Source: Bacteroidaceae bacterium
GTDB taxonomy: Bacteria > Bacteroidota > Bacteroidia > Bacteroidales > Bacteroidaceae
Reading direction: 5' to 3'
DNA: 64,000 nucleotides
Assembly (NCBI GenBank): GCA_017617315.1
Contig: JAFZWM010000056.1
Location: 1-64,000, forward strand
The stretch's first letter is position 1; each line of letters begins with the position of its first letter. The notes beneath the pieces are model-generated. The model searched no databases, had not been told where the DNA came from, and saw only the letters and a program-made list of their open reading frames with translations. The translations under genes were made by a program, and so were the position numbers. Below, one piece after another: positions 7,293-16,434 of the stretch.

Positions 7293-9194
7293 ATGGGAAA
7301 AATTATCGGTATTGACTTGGGAACAACTAATAGCTGTGTCTCAGTATTCGAAGGCAATGAGCCAGTAGTAATCGCTAACAGCGAGGGTAAGAGAACAACT
7401 CCGTCTATCGTGGCATTTGTTGACGGTGGCGAGCGCAAGGTGGGCGATCCTGCCAAGCGTCAGGCTGTAACAAACCCACAGAAGACTATCTTCTCTATCA
7501 AGCGATTCATGGGCGAGACCTACGATCAGGTTCAGAAAGAAATCACTCGCGTACCTTACAAGGTTGCTAAGGGCGAGAACAATACTCCACGCGTCGACAT
7601 CGACGGCCGTCTTTACACTCCACAGGAGATTTCAGCAATGATTCTTCAGAAGATGAAGAAGACTGCCGAGGACTATCTCGGTCAGGAAGTTACTGAGGCT
7701 GTCATCACAGTTCCTGCTTACTTCTCAGACTCACAGCGTCAGGCTACTAAGGAGGCTGGTCAGATTGCAGGTCTCGATGTTAAGCGTATCGTAAACGAGC
7801 CTACAGCAGCCGCTCTTGCATACGGTATCGACAAGGCTAACAAGGATATGAAGATTGCCGTGTTCGACCTTGGTGGCGGTACATTCGATATCTCAATCCT
7901 TGAGTTCGGCGGCGGCGTGTTCGAGGTTCTTTCAACAAACGGTGATACTCACCTTGGTGGTGATGATTTCGACCAGGTTATCATCGACTGGTTGGTTCAG
8001 GAGTTCAAGAACGACGAGGGCGCAGACCTTTCTGCCGACCCAATGGCAATGCAGCGCTTGAAGGAGGCTGCTGAGAAGGCTAAGATTGAGCTTTCTTCTT
8101 CAACATCAACAGAAATCAACCTTCCATATATCACAGCCGTAGGCGGTGTGCCAAAGCACTTGGTTAAGACATTGAGCCGTTCTAAGTTCGAGCAGCTTGC
8201 TCACAACTTGATTCAGGCTTGTCTTGTACCTTGCCAGAATGCAATCAAGGATGCTGACGTAAGCACATCAGACATCGACGAGGTTATCCTTGTTGGTGGT
8301 TCATCTCGAATCCCAGCCGTTCAGGCTTTGGTTAAGGACTTCTTCGGCAAAGAGCCTTCAAAGGGTGTAAACCCAGACGAGGTTGTGGCTGTAGGTGCTT
8401 CTATTCAGGGTGCAATCCTTAACAAAGAGGGTGGTGTAGGCGACATCGTACTTCTTGACGTTACTCCATTGTCAATGGGTATCGAGACTCTTGGCGGTGT
8501 GATGACTAAGCTTATCGATGCCAACACAACAATCCCTTGCAAGAAGAGCGAGACATTCTCTACCGCTGCCGACAACCAGACAGCCGTTACAATCCGCGTT
8601 CTTCAGGGCGAGCGTCCAATGGCAAACGACAACAAGCAGATTGGTATCTTCAACCTTGAGGGCATCGCCCCAGCACGTCGCGGTGTGCCACAGATCGAGG
8701 TTTCGTTTGATATCGATGCCAACGGTATCCTGAAGGTTTCTGCCAAGGATAAGGCAACAGGCAAGGAGCAGCAGATTAGAATCGAGGCTTCTTCAGGCTT
8801 GAGCCAGGAGGAAATCGACCGTATGAAGGCTGAGGCTGAGGCTAACGCTGATGCCGACAAGAAGGAGCGCGAGAAGATTGACAAGTTGAATCAGGCAGAC
8901 TCAATGATCTTCCAGACAGAGAACATGCTGAAGGAGAGCGGCGACAAGCTTCCTGCCGATGTTAAGAACGAGGTTGAGACAGCTCTGAACAAGTTGAAGG
9001 ATGCTCACAAGGCACAGGATCTTGCTGCCATCGACGCAGCAACAGCCGAGCTCAACAACGCTGCACAGAAGATGTACGCAGCAGCACAGCAGGCTGGCCC
9101 TCAGCCGGGTGCACAGGCTGGCCCTAATCCGGGTGCAGGCTCATCTTCTGCCAAGGACGACGTTCAGGACGCCGACTTCGAGGAGGTAAAGTAA
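7293..9194 (+). CDS. dnaK: Chaperone protein DnaK (Hsp70)
   Basis: A full-length 633-aa Hsp70. The nucleotide-binding domain starts with [17 protein letters not shown] and contains [37 protein letters not shown] and [11 protein letters not shown]. The substrate-binding domain follows ([20 protein letters not shown]), then the helical lid and a Gly/Pro/Ala-rich tail ending [11 protein letters not shown], the usual DnaK terminus. It folds cytoplasmic proteins with DnaJ and GrpE, neither of which is nearby. Codons are strongly biased, as expected for high expression. The gene stands alone and ends in a strong terminator. Confidence 0.98.
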   Translation: MGKIIGIDLGTTNSCVSVFEGNEPVVIANSEGKRTTPSIVAFVDGGERKVGDPAKRQAVTNPQKTIFSIKRFMGETYDQVQKEITRVPYKVAKGENNTPRVDIDGRLYTPQEISAMILQKMKKTAEDYLGQEVTEAVITVPAYFSDSQRQATKEAGQIAGLDVKRIVNEPTAAALAYGIDKANKDMKIAVFDLGGGTFDISILEFGGGVFEVLSTNGDTHLGGDDFDQVIIDWLVQEFKNDEGADLSADPMAMQRLKEAAEKAKIELSSSTSTEINLPYITAVGGVPKHLVKTLSRSKFEQLAHNLIQACLVPCQNAIKDADVSTSDIDEVILVGGSSRIPAVQALVKDFFGKEPSKGVNPDEVVAVGASIQGAILNKEGGVGDIVLLDVTPLSMGIETLGGVMTKLIDANTTIPCKKSETFSTAADNQTAVTIRVLQGERPMANDNKQIGIFNLEGIAPARRGVPQIEVSFDIDANGILKVSAKDKATGKEQQIRIEASSGLSQEEIDRMKAEAEANADADKKEREKIDKLNQADSMIFQTENMLKESGDKLPADVKNEVETALNKLKDAHKAQDLAAIDAATAELNNAAQKMYAAAQQAGPQPGAQAGPNPGAGSSSAKDDVQDADFEEVK

Positions 9195-9210
9195 AAAGAA
9201 TCATAAGTAT

Positions 9211-9250
9211 AAGACTCCGTGTAATCGCATGGTTACACGGAGTCTTTCTA
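9211..9250 (+). terminator. Terminator after dnaK
   Basis: A perfect 14-bp stem (AAGACTCCGTGTAA, 9211-9224, with 9233-9246) and 8-nt loop followed by TCTTTCTA. It closes dnaK and separates it from the A+T-rich pair at 9421. The rest of 9251-9420 is A+T-rich with no clear promoter. Confidence 0.85.
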
Positions 9251-9420
9251 ATAAAAACTTTTAATCTAAAGATATAGAATTTAGATGCCATTTCTCCTTT
9301 TTACTTGTAACTTTCAGAAAAGGTTTGGCAAGAAGAAATTATCATCGAGGATAACTCCATATAATTAATAGTAATAATCATGTATTTTCCAAATCCTTAA
9401 AATATCAATAGTTTCAAATT

Positions 9421-10086
9421 ATGTCTTACTCTAAAATAGCTATAGTTATATCGATGCTCTGTATAGTTTATTGCATACTATACGAAAGTGTTTTATTAAA
9501 ACACGAAGCTTTAAATAGTTTTGTATATGCTCTTGGTGTAGTGTCGAATTGTGTTTCGCTATCAATAATAGCTTCTTGTATCTTTTACCTTGTAACAGAT
9601 TATTTCCCCAAGAAGCATCAACTAGACCAAATTCGTAATTATATTATCTCGAATCTTGAGCTGTTGGAAGAAATCGGGAAAAATGCTTTTACGGACATTG
9701 TTAATAATAGCAATCCTACCAAACAGGACTTCATGAATCGTTGCGATTTTGATTTAATGAAAAGAGAAGGAATTAGTAGTCAAGATAACTTATTGATTGC
9801 CAAATCAACCAATTGGTTTGAATACTTTGATTACATGCAGAGAACTGAGGCTTGTGTAATACAGCAGCTCATGACATTTGAGTCAATGATTCCTGTTGAG
9901 GTTCGGTTGATATTTATTGAATTACAAAAGAAAAACACAATATTCAGTGATAGTAAGGAATATATAAAGTATTATAATAACGACAAGACCAGACGCTCAA
10001 TGAGAGCGTATGCAAATGACATTTATAGTCATTTATTCTCCCTTATTGAATTAAAAAAAATTTATAATAAAACATCAAAAATATAA
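9421..10086 (+). CDS. Two-TM membrane protein of unknown function, first gene of an unknown pair
   Basis: A 221-aa protein that I do not recognise. Two hydrophobic helices lie near the N-terminus (about residues 5-22 and 36-62), then about 155 mostly helical, charged residues facing the cytoplasm by prediction (PKKHQLDQIRNYIISNLELL onward). No catalytic motif is visible. The stop codon shares one base with the start of the 704-aa gene, so the two are almost certainly translated together. The pair is much A+T-richer than dnaK and the pectin locus and is bounded by strong terminators, which suggests acquired DNA. A membrane effector beside a large cytoplasmic sensor is a common layout in bacterial defence, but here that is inference only. 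Confidence 0.75.
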   Translation: MSYSKIAIVISMLCIVYCILYESVLLKHEALNSFVYALGVVSNCVSLSIIASCIFYLVTDYFPKKHQLDQIRNYIISNLELLEEIGKNAFTDIVNNSNPTKQDFMNRCDFDLMKREGISSQDNLLIAKSTNWFEYFDYMQRTEACVIQQLMTFESMIPVEVRLIFIELQKKNTIFSDSKEYIKYYNNDKTRRSMRAYANDIYSHLFSLIELKKIYNKTSKI

Positions 10087-12200
10087 TGGATAGAGAATCA
10101 CTTACATTAATAATTAACGGTTTTGATAAGAAGAAGTTCGAACAGACTATAGCACTTGTTCTCCAAGATATATTGAGTATAAGTGCTGTAAATGAAGATA
10201 GCCTTGTCATGCAAAAGGGTGTACAAAAGGCAATCCCTACTATGCTTTATCATTTATCAGTTGATAAGAACACAAAGATAGATTATGCACTTCTAAAAAA
10301 GAAAATACATGTATACAAGATAGAGGAGATATACTTTTTCTTCAAATACAATCTCAGTGATGCCGAATTACGAAAGAAAGATCTTTTTTTAAAAGCAGAA
10401 TTTGGCATACCTGTTACTTGTATGTGCTCAAGTACATTGGCAGAGTTTATCATAGATTCTAATATGGAGAACAAGCTTTTCAGTGATGGCATTGATTATC
10501 GTCAAATCAGTTCATCAGATGATGACTATTTAACTGCGGCTTTCCATTCTATGACAATAGCATCCGCAGATGTTCATGATTTAAAGGGAAAAGTTTATGA
10601 CGATGCTATCTTATTTAAAGTGTCTTCTAATCATTATGAGAATAAAGAGGAATTAACAAAAGATGTCCTCGATTTTCTAAAACTGCCAAAAGAAAAGGAT
10701 GAGGTAATAATGAAACGAATAGATTCCTTGTTATCAAGAGGCCAAATGCATAAAGAATCAGCAGACTTTGTATTGTTGACATCTGTGGAAAACGATATTG
10801 AGGCAAGGAAAAAAGCATATCTTTATGAGTTGAGAACTTTGACATCTGCACAGATCGATTTGATGAGAACCGACTATAATGTTGATTGGAATGAGGATGA
10901 TTCAAAAAAAATAGCAACGCTATTAGCATTCTCTGCAATTGACAATCAGATTCGCATTCTTCGGGAAGCCAGAACAAAAATAGACCATCCTATATTTAGG
11001 TTGGCAAAAGATAGCAATAAAAAAATACTGGATTATCTTAGTCAAGAAAAAGGATTAGACGAAGAAAAGTCCAATGAGGCGCTTGAAGATCTTGCTAATA
11101 TAGCTGCAACTCATCCTTTAATTATAAAAATAACAAGAGCCTGTATATATATAGCATTAGAAGGGGCTAATCCTTTGTCATCAGCCCAAGCGTTAGGGGC
11201 AAACAAGTGGAAAGATTTTTGTGTCATGCTTGAACCAACCGTTGCTATTCCATATATTTGTTCTCAACTATATCAGGGTGGAGTAACAAAAACATTTGAG
11301 AAAAGTATCAAAAGCGTTCAAAGAGCAATCACTCTCACATCTAAGGTTTCAATCCCATATTCGTATATCAATGAATGTGCAGGTCATTTGCTAACTGCAA
11401 GAAAGTATAATAATTTAGATCTTGATCCGGAAGAAATGGCTCATTCAAATAATGCTTTTGTGTCAAATTATTATTCTCTGATTAAATCTGGCGCCAAACT
11501 TCCACCTTCCTTTATGGAGTATCTGGCAACATTCAGCGTAGCCATAAAAACTGAAAAGTCAAATAAAAAGGCTTGGGTTAGGGAAATTATGACAGATCTA
11601 ACAAGTCTGTTAATGAAAGGCAATGTCATTCAAGAGAGCATTCCGTTTTATAAAGATGAAGATTTAAAAAGCTATGAAAATGAGTATTCCATTTTCTTAA
11701 TGGAAAAAAACAAAGAAAAACCAGGACATTTGGTACATCATGACTCAATAGCTTTAAAATATACAAATGATAGAGTCATTAACGACAATGAACATTGGAT
11801 AATTTTAAGTTATGATGGTATACTTACAAAAGTTGGTAATCAGCCATTTTATAAAGGATGGATATGTAGCCCTGGAAAATTCTTAGAACTGACAAATATC
11901 TCAACCCCATTGTCTGAAACACAAATGGTATCTATCCTTCATTCTGTTGCGTCATTCAGTGAAAGAACACTGGCAATAGGAGCAAAAATAATGGATAGAA
12001 TAATTCTATATGCATCATCTGAAATGCAAAACTGGGAATTTAAACATGATTTAGATTTATTCAAAGAAGAAATGAAGACTACATTTAATAATACGAATGA
12101 AGATATTGATAACGAATTAATAACACGTACTGACAAATTCTTGAAAGATAAAGGAATCGTAATTGACGAAGAAGAGATTGATATAACAATAGATAATTGA
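10086..12200 (+). CDS. Large cytoplasmic protein of unknown function, second gene of an unknown pair
   Basis: A 704-aa protein without signal peptide or transmembrane helices. Residues 1-115 may form an alpha/beta fold loosely like restriction-endonuclease-type domains (KKKFEQTIALVLQDI at the start, IEEIYFFFKYNLSDAEL, then FGIPVTCMCSSTLAEFI), but the usual D...(D/E)xK residues are not apparent. Residues about 150-300 are mixed and the middle (about 310-520) is alpha-helical. Residues 560-600 form a strand-rich patch (HWIILSYDGILTKVGNQPF). The end is acidic (VIDEEEIDITIDN). No nucleotide-binding motif was found. It follows the two-TM gene with a one-base overlap. Function unknown. Confidence 0.75.
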   Translation: MDRESLTLIINGFDKKKFEQTIALVLQDILSISAVNEDSLVMQKGVQKAIPTMLYHLSVDKNTKIDYALLKKKIHVYKIEEIYFFFKYNLSDAELRKKDLFLKAEFGIPVTCMCSSTLAEFIIDSNMENKLFSDGIDYRQISSSDDDYLTAAFHSMTIASADVHDLKGKVYDDAILFKVSSNHYENKEELTKDVLDFLKLPKEKDEVIMKRIDSLLSRGQMHKESADFVLLTSVENDIEARKKAYLYELRTLTSAQIDLMRTDYNVDWNEDDSKKIATLLAFSAIDNQIRILREARTKIDHPIFRLAKDSNKKILDYLSQEKGLDEEKSNEALEDLANIAATHPLIIKITRACIYIALEGANPLSSAQALGANKWKDFCVMLEPTVAIPYICSQLYQGGVTKTFEKSIKSVQRAITLTSKVSIPYSYINECAGHLLTARKYNNLDLDPEEMAHSNNAFVSNYYSLIKSGAKLPPSFMEYLATFSVAIKTEKSNKKAWVREIMTDLTSLLMKGNVIQESIPFYKDEDLKSYENEYSIFLMEKNKEKPGHLVHHDSIALKYTNDRVINDNEHWIILSYDGILTKVGNQPFYKGWICSPGKFLELTNISTPLSETQMVSILHSVASFSERTLAIGAKIMDRIILYASSEMQNWEFKHDLDLFKEEMKTTFNNTNEDIDNELITRTDKFLKDKGIVIDEEEIDITIDN

Positions 12201-12282
12201 ATTTTTCGTATGCCTATTTTCGATTAACATACTTAAAGAAACATTATTGAATAAAAGTTTTGCAGAGTAAATATTAGGGTAA

Positions 12283-12333
12283 AAACAAGCCTCGGCTTCA
12301 TGAGACAATCACGAAGCCGAGGCTTGTTTTTTT
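12283..12333. terminator. Bidirectional terminator between the unknown pair and GH106
   Basis: A perfect 14-bp stem, CAAGCCTCGGCTTC (12286-12299) with GAAGCCGAGGCTTG (12313-12326), flanked by five A on the left and seven T on the right. It can therefore stop transcription from both sides: the unknown pair ending at 12200 and the pectin operon ending at 12332. Confidence 0.9.
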
Positions 12334-15082
12334 ACTTCTTCCTAACCGGAATCAGTTTAACCGTGCCATTTAGGCCCGAAGGGACGGGCTGCCAGTAGTC
12401 GTACTTCTTGCGCGAATACTTCAAGTCAACAACGTTGATCTCGTTGAATTTGCGCCATTCCTTGCCCTCGCGGTCGAGTTGTGCTATGCGGTTGGCCGGA
12501 AGGTTCGTAACCTCCACCTCGATGGTGTTCTGGCCGCTCTTCAGGTACTTGCCAACGTGTAGACGGTAAGGCACGGCCCATGCGCATCCGGCATCGCTTC
12601 CGTTCACCTTAACCCTCGCGCTCTCGCGCACGTCGCCGAGGTCGAGAATCCAGTCGTCAGCCTTTATTGAAGGCATTTCGAACGAGATTGTGTACTTACC
12701 TGTGCCCATGTTCGTCTTGGCATCGGCATTGTCTATTTCAGTCCACGATTTAGGCTCGTCGATGTCGAAAGTGCCGCCAATCGAAGGCACGCTCTCGGCA
12801 AACGACAGCTTCCAGCCGTGGTCGAGGCTGATGCTCAGATTGCCGTCGGTCTGATACTTCCAGTCTGCGAGCGATACCGATGAGGCCTTGTCGAATGTCT
12901 GTAGAATCACGCTCTCGCCGCTATGCAGTTGAAGATACACTTGAGTCTTTCCGTCCTTTTCGCGAATGTTTGCCTTGCCGCTCTCGCCGGTCATCGGGTT
13001 GAAGATGCAGGCCTCGGCAGCCTTCTTTCCAAGCGTAACCCAGCCGTCAACGCCATTCTTCTGCAAAGAAGAGATGAAGTAGTGGCTGCCCGTTGCGTTG
13101 CTTCGGCGAATGCAGTGAAGACCGTTTGCCGTGCGCATCTCCTCAGGGGCGATGTTGCACAATCTCAGCGTCTTCGGATAGTCCGAACCGATGATTATAC
13201 GGCCCTTGCCCAGTTTGTTCTCGCCCTCAGATACATCAGGCAGCATAGCCTTTATTTTCTTGAAGGCAGCCCTGCGCTTTTCCAGATTGCCGTAGCCCGG
13301 AACGTCGGTAGGGTAGTTGTCGAGGAATACCACGGTTGCGCCCTGTTTTGCAAGGCTTATCAGCTTTTGCAGAATGTCGGTAGGCATCAGGTGAACCGCA
13401 GGTATTACGATAGCCTTGTAAGATGCACCGCCCTTTGTTACGAGCGACTGATTCTTGTATTGAAGCGAGCGGATGAAGTTGTCGCTTATGTAGTCAACGT
13501 CATATCCGCTGTTTATAATCTTGTTTACCGACTCGATGAATCGCGGTGCGCGCTCCTTCATATGGTGAATGTCGAACATCAGCAGACGGCCTTTCTGCTC
13601 GTTCCACATGTCGTACACAGGCAGATACACGAGGAAGTCGTTGTCTGGCTTGCCCCATTGCAGGAACGACTGGCATCGGGTGATGTAGTCGAAGAAGTAA
13701 GGTGCATCGCGCCAGATGGTGTTGGTTGGCGACATGTCTACCGATGCGTAGAACTTCCATCCCGGCCACTCGTCCTGCTTTGGAGAGTAGCAGATGCCGT
13801 GGAAGAACACATGGTTCACGCCCGAAACGAACATCAGGTCGATGTCGGGTTTGCACTGGCTTAGCGATGTGCGGAAGTGCTCGGTAAGCCAAGTAAATGT
13901 CTCGGAAGATGTGAACTGCTTGCCCGAGATGTGCGCTCCAGATGATGCGTATTTCAGCATCGACAGGTCGGAGTCGTTCTGCTTCTTGAGCGAGTCCTCG
14001 CGCAAGCCCTTGATGTGGAACTGCGACAGACCGAAGCCTTCACACTCTGGTATGTCTACCGATGCGTACACGTCAATCAGGTTGGCAGGCGAGCCGTGTG
14101 CCTGATTTCGGGTTATCGCTCCGTTCTTGTGCGCCCAGTCTGTCCAAGTCTTTGTAAAGTTAGTCAGAAGCAGTTCGCCCAGCGTCTCGCGATAGTCAGC
14201 AACGATTCGGCAAGTTATGTCGTTTCTCTTTTCGTCCAGAAATTCAAGGAAGTGGTCTTCGAGTTTGTAGCCTCTGCGTTTTGCAAACTCGTCGAGTAGG
14301 GCAGGAGTCCAGTCTGCTCCGTAAACCTCGTACGAGTCGTTGAAGAATGTGTGCGGATATGGCGTTCCGTTGTCCTTGAAAGCCTTGTCAAACCGTGCAA
14401 GATAGCTGTCTACCGAGCTCTTGTTGAAGTGGTCTATAACATATCCTTCGCCACCCGGAGCGGCTCTCTTTACCATCTGCCGAGTCTTGCCGACATACAG
14501 CACCACGATGTTCCACTTTCCGGCAGGAGCGTTCCAGTTCAGTTTGCCGTCCTTGGCGTTTGCCGTTACGTTCAGGCATTTCTTGCCTTGGTATGCCATC
14601 ACGCGGCTCAGATATGCGCCTTTCTCCTGCTTTTTGTTCTGAATTGTTATGTCGAGGGCAACATTCTTTCCGCCTTCGATGTCGTATTGCTGGAATATTG
14701 CCATCGTTGCAGCCTGTTCCAGCTTCACCTCCGGACCTCCGAAAGGCCAGCCCGTACCCGTTGCCATGTCAATCTCAACGCCGTCTTTTGAGCCTATTGC
14801 CTGCGTTTCCTTCAGCATATCCATCCATTTTGCCGACAGATACGAAATGTTGTTGGTGTCGTTGTTCTTCACGCCGTAGATTGGCGTAATTTCCAGACCG
14901 CCTATTCCGGCTTTCGAATAGAGGTCGATGTTGTAGCGCAGGTTTTCCTTGTCTACTGCGCTGCCCAGCCACCACCATCGTGCGGCAGGCTTAGCCTCGG
15001 GCAGAGCCTTTGGCCACGACTGCGCCTGTGCTTGCAGGCTGATGAATGACAGGGCGAATATTGATAGATGTTTGATATTCAT
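12332..15082 (-). CDS. GH106 family glycoside hydrolase (probable alpha-L-rhamnosidase)
   Basis: A 916-aa secreted enzyme (signal peptide about 1-21, ending LQAQAQ). The start of the mature protein has the GH106 pattern: ARWWWLGSAVDKENLRYNID, GIGGLEITPIYG, then DMATGTGWPFGGP. The body is a long TIM-barrel-like region, and the C-terminal part (about 760-880) is a beta-sandwich with WILDLGDVRESARVKVNG and GQNTIEVEVTN. GH106 enzymes remove L-rhamnose from rhamnogalacturonan and other rhamnosides, which fits the neighbouring RG-I enzymes and rhamnose mutarotase. It is the third gene of a leftward operon GH105-CE12-GH106, 21 bp after CE12. Confidence 0.9.
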   Translation of the reverse strand: MNIKHLSIFALSFISLQAQAQSWPKALPEAKPAARWWWLGSAVDKENLRYNIDLYSKAGIGGLEITPIYGVKNNDTNNISYLSAKWMDMLKETQAIGSKDGVEIDMATGTGWPFGGPEVKLEQAATMAIFQQYDIEGGKNVALDITIQNKKQEKGAYLSRVMAYQGKKCLNVTANAKDGKLNWNAPAGKWNIVVLYVGKTRQMVKRAAPGGEGYVIDHFNKSSVDSYLARFDKAFKDNGTPYPHTFFNDSYEVYGADWTPALLDEFAKRRGYKLEDHFLEFLDEKRNDITCRIVADYRETLGELLLTNFTKTWTDWAHKNGAITRNQAHGSPANLIDVYASVDIPECEGFGLSQFHIKGLREDSLKKQNDSDLSMLKYASSGAHISGKQFTSSETFTWLTEHFRTSLSQCKPDIDLMFVSGVNHVFFHGICYSPKQDEWPGWKFYASVDMSPTNTIWRDAPYFFDYITRCQSFLQWGKPDNDFLVYLPVYDMWNEQKGRLLMFDIHHMKERAPRFIESVNKIINSGYDVDYISDNFIRSLQYKNQSLVTKGGASYKAIVIPAVHLMPTDILQKLISLAKQGATVVFLDNYPTDVPGYGNLEKRRAAFKKIKAMLPDVSEGENKLGKGRIIIGSDYPKTLRLCNIAPEEMRTANGLHCIRRSNATGSHYFISSLQKNGVDGWVTLGKKAAEACIFNPMTGESGKANIREKDGKTQVYLQLHSGESVILQTFDKASSVSLADWKYQTDGNLSISLDHGWKLSFAESVPSIGGTFDIDEPKSWTEIDNADAKTNMGTGKYTISFEMPSIKADDWILDLGDVRESARVKVNGSDAGCAWAVPYRLHVGKYLKSGQNTIEVEVTNLPANRIAQLDREGKEWRKFNEINVVDLKYSRKKYDYWQPVPSGLNGTVKLIPVRKK

Positions 15083-15103
15083 AAAGTTTGTTTTGATGAA
15101 AAA

Positions 15104-16366
15104 TTAGTTACCGTCGGGTTTCTGAACGTCGATGAAAGGACTGTTGTTCCAATGGAACGACGCAACATCGTCGGGCTGTGCCGGGTTGAACGGCTTGTAA
15201 TCCTCGCGAAGATTCTTCAGCAGAGGCAGGTTGAGCTGCTTCATGCCCTCGATGATACATTTTGCCAGCTCGTATGCGCCGTAAGGGTTGAAGTGAGTGT
15301 TGTCTTCCATATCCTTGTCCATGCCGGCAAACGAGCCTTTCTTGTAGTGTACGAATGCCTTCTTTGAGTTCTCCACGCCCATTGTCTCGTAGAATGTGCG
15401 AGTCATGTCGTGCAGTTCAATCAGCTGAACATTCTCGCGCTTTGCCACGGCGCGCATTGCGTCGGGATAGTCGCCGTGAGTCTCCTTTATCTTTCCGTTC
15501 TTGTCGAAGCTGCGTCGCTGCGTAGGAGTTACGAATATAACGGTTGCGCCCTTCTCGCGTGCCATGTCGGTCATCTCCTTCAGATGTGTGCTGAAGTTGT
15601 AGTATGCGCCCTTGCCCGGACCTTTCTCTTTCTGGTCGTTGTGTCCGAATTCGATGAAGACATAGTCGCCCTTTTTCAGAAGCGAGTGAATCTTCTTGAA
15701 TCTGTTTGCGCCGATGAACGATGATGCTCTTTCGCCACTCTCAGCGTAGTTGGCAAAGCTTATGCCGTCGTCGAACCATCTTGTTATCATCTGTCCCCAG
15801 CTTGCCCACGGCTCAAAGTCTTGGTCAACCACGGTAGAGTTTCCTATAAGGTAGACTGTCGGAACATTGTCTATGCGCTCAATCTTCATTTCCGAAACTG
15901 CCGGAGCGTCGCCGTTGAACTCAATTGTCAGTTTGTCGTCCCAGTTCAGCTTGTTCTTCTCGCGAGGCTTTATTTTCACCACGCTGCCGTCCGAAATCTT
16001 CGTGTCGCGCTTGTTTACGACGAAAGAGAATTCCTTGAATTCGCCTTTCTTTGTTGCCACGTTCTCAACGAACAGACGGCGCGATTCGGCGCGGACAGAT
16101 GTGCTTGCCTTAGCCTTCTTGCTGCCGAGGCGAACCGTAACCTTGTAGTTTCCGTCGGGAACGTTTACTGAGAAGTAGAACGGAGCGGCAGCCTTGCGCG
16201 GAATGTTTATGAAGTCGTATCCGTAGCCTTTCTCAACAGAGAACGAGTCGGCGGCGGTTATGTTCGTTGCTGTCTTGCTTTTCTGGTTGAAAGCGAAGTG
16301 AAAGCTCTGAGCCTGTGCCTGAATCATGGCACACAGGATGATGGCTGATATAAAAATGCGTTTCAT
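15104..16366 (-). CDS. CE12-type rhamnogalacturonan acetylesterase (SGNH hydrolase)
   Basis: A 420-aa secreted protein (signal peptide ends MIQAQAQ, residue 20). Residues about 21-160 form a beta-rich N-terminal domain, probably carbohydrate-binding. The SGNH domain follows, with nucleophile Ser177 in YLIGNSTVV, block III GHND at 241-244 and the Asp355/His358 pair in DNTHFNP. The family removes acetyl groups from galacturonic acid in rhamnogalacturonan, opening the backbone to lyases and hydrolases. Middle gene of the leftward operon. A strong hairpin at 16380-16420 separates it from GH105. Confidence 0.9.
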   Translation of the reverse strand: MKRIFISAIILCAMIQAQAQSFHFAFNQKSKTATNITAADSFSVEKGYGYDFINIPRKAAAPFYFSVNVPDGNYKVTVRLGSKKAKASTSVRAESRRLFVENVATKKGEFKEFSFVVNKRDTKISDGSVVKIKPREKNKLNWDDKLTIEFNGDAPAVSEMKIERIDNVPTVYLIGNSTVVDQDFEPWASWGQMITRWFDDGISFANYAESGERASSFIGANRFKKIHSLLKKGDYVFIEFGHNDQKEKGPGKGAYYNFSTHLKEMTDMAREKGATVIFVTPTQRRSFDKNGKIKETHGDYPDAMRAVAKRENVQLIELHDMTRTFYETMGVENSKKAFVHYKKGSFAGMDKDMEDNTHFNPYGAYELAKCIIEGMKQLNLPLLKNLREDYKPFNPAQPDDVASFHWNNSPFIDVQKPDGN

Positions 16367-16379
16367 ATTTCTTGAAAAT

Positions 16380-16420
16380 AATCACAGATTCATACAACCG
16401 TTATGTATGAATCTGCGATT
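16380..16420 (-). other. Long intercistronic hairpin between GH105 and CE12
   Basis: A 17-bp stem with one mismatch (16380-16396 with 16404-16420) around a 7-nt loop, in the 68-bp gap between the GH105 stop and the CE12 start. On the minus strand it is followed by ATTATTTTC, a weak T-tract. It could act as a partial terminator or as a 3' stabiliser of the GH105 message, giving uneven expression within the operon. Confidence 0.65.
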
Positions 16421-16434
16421 TTCTTGTTTATAAG

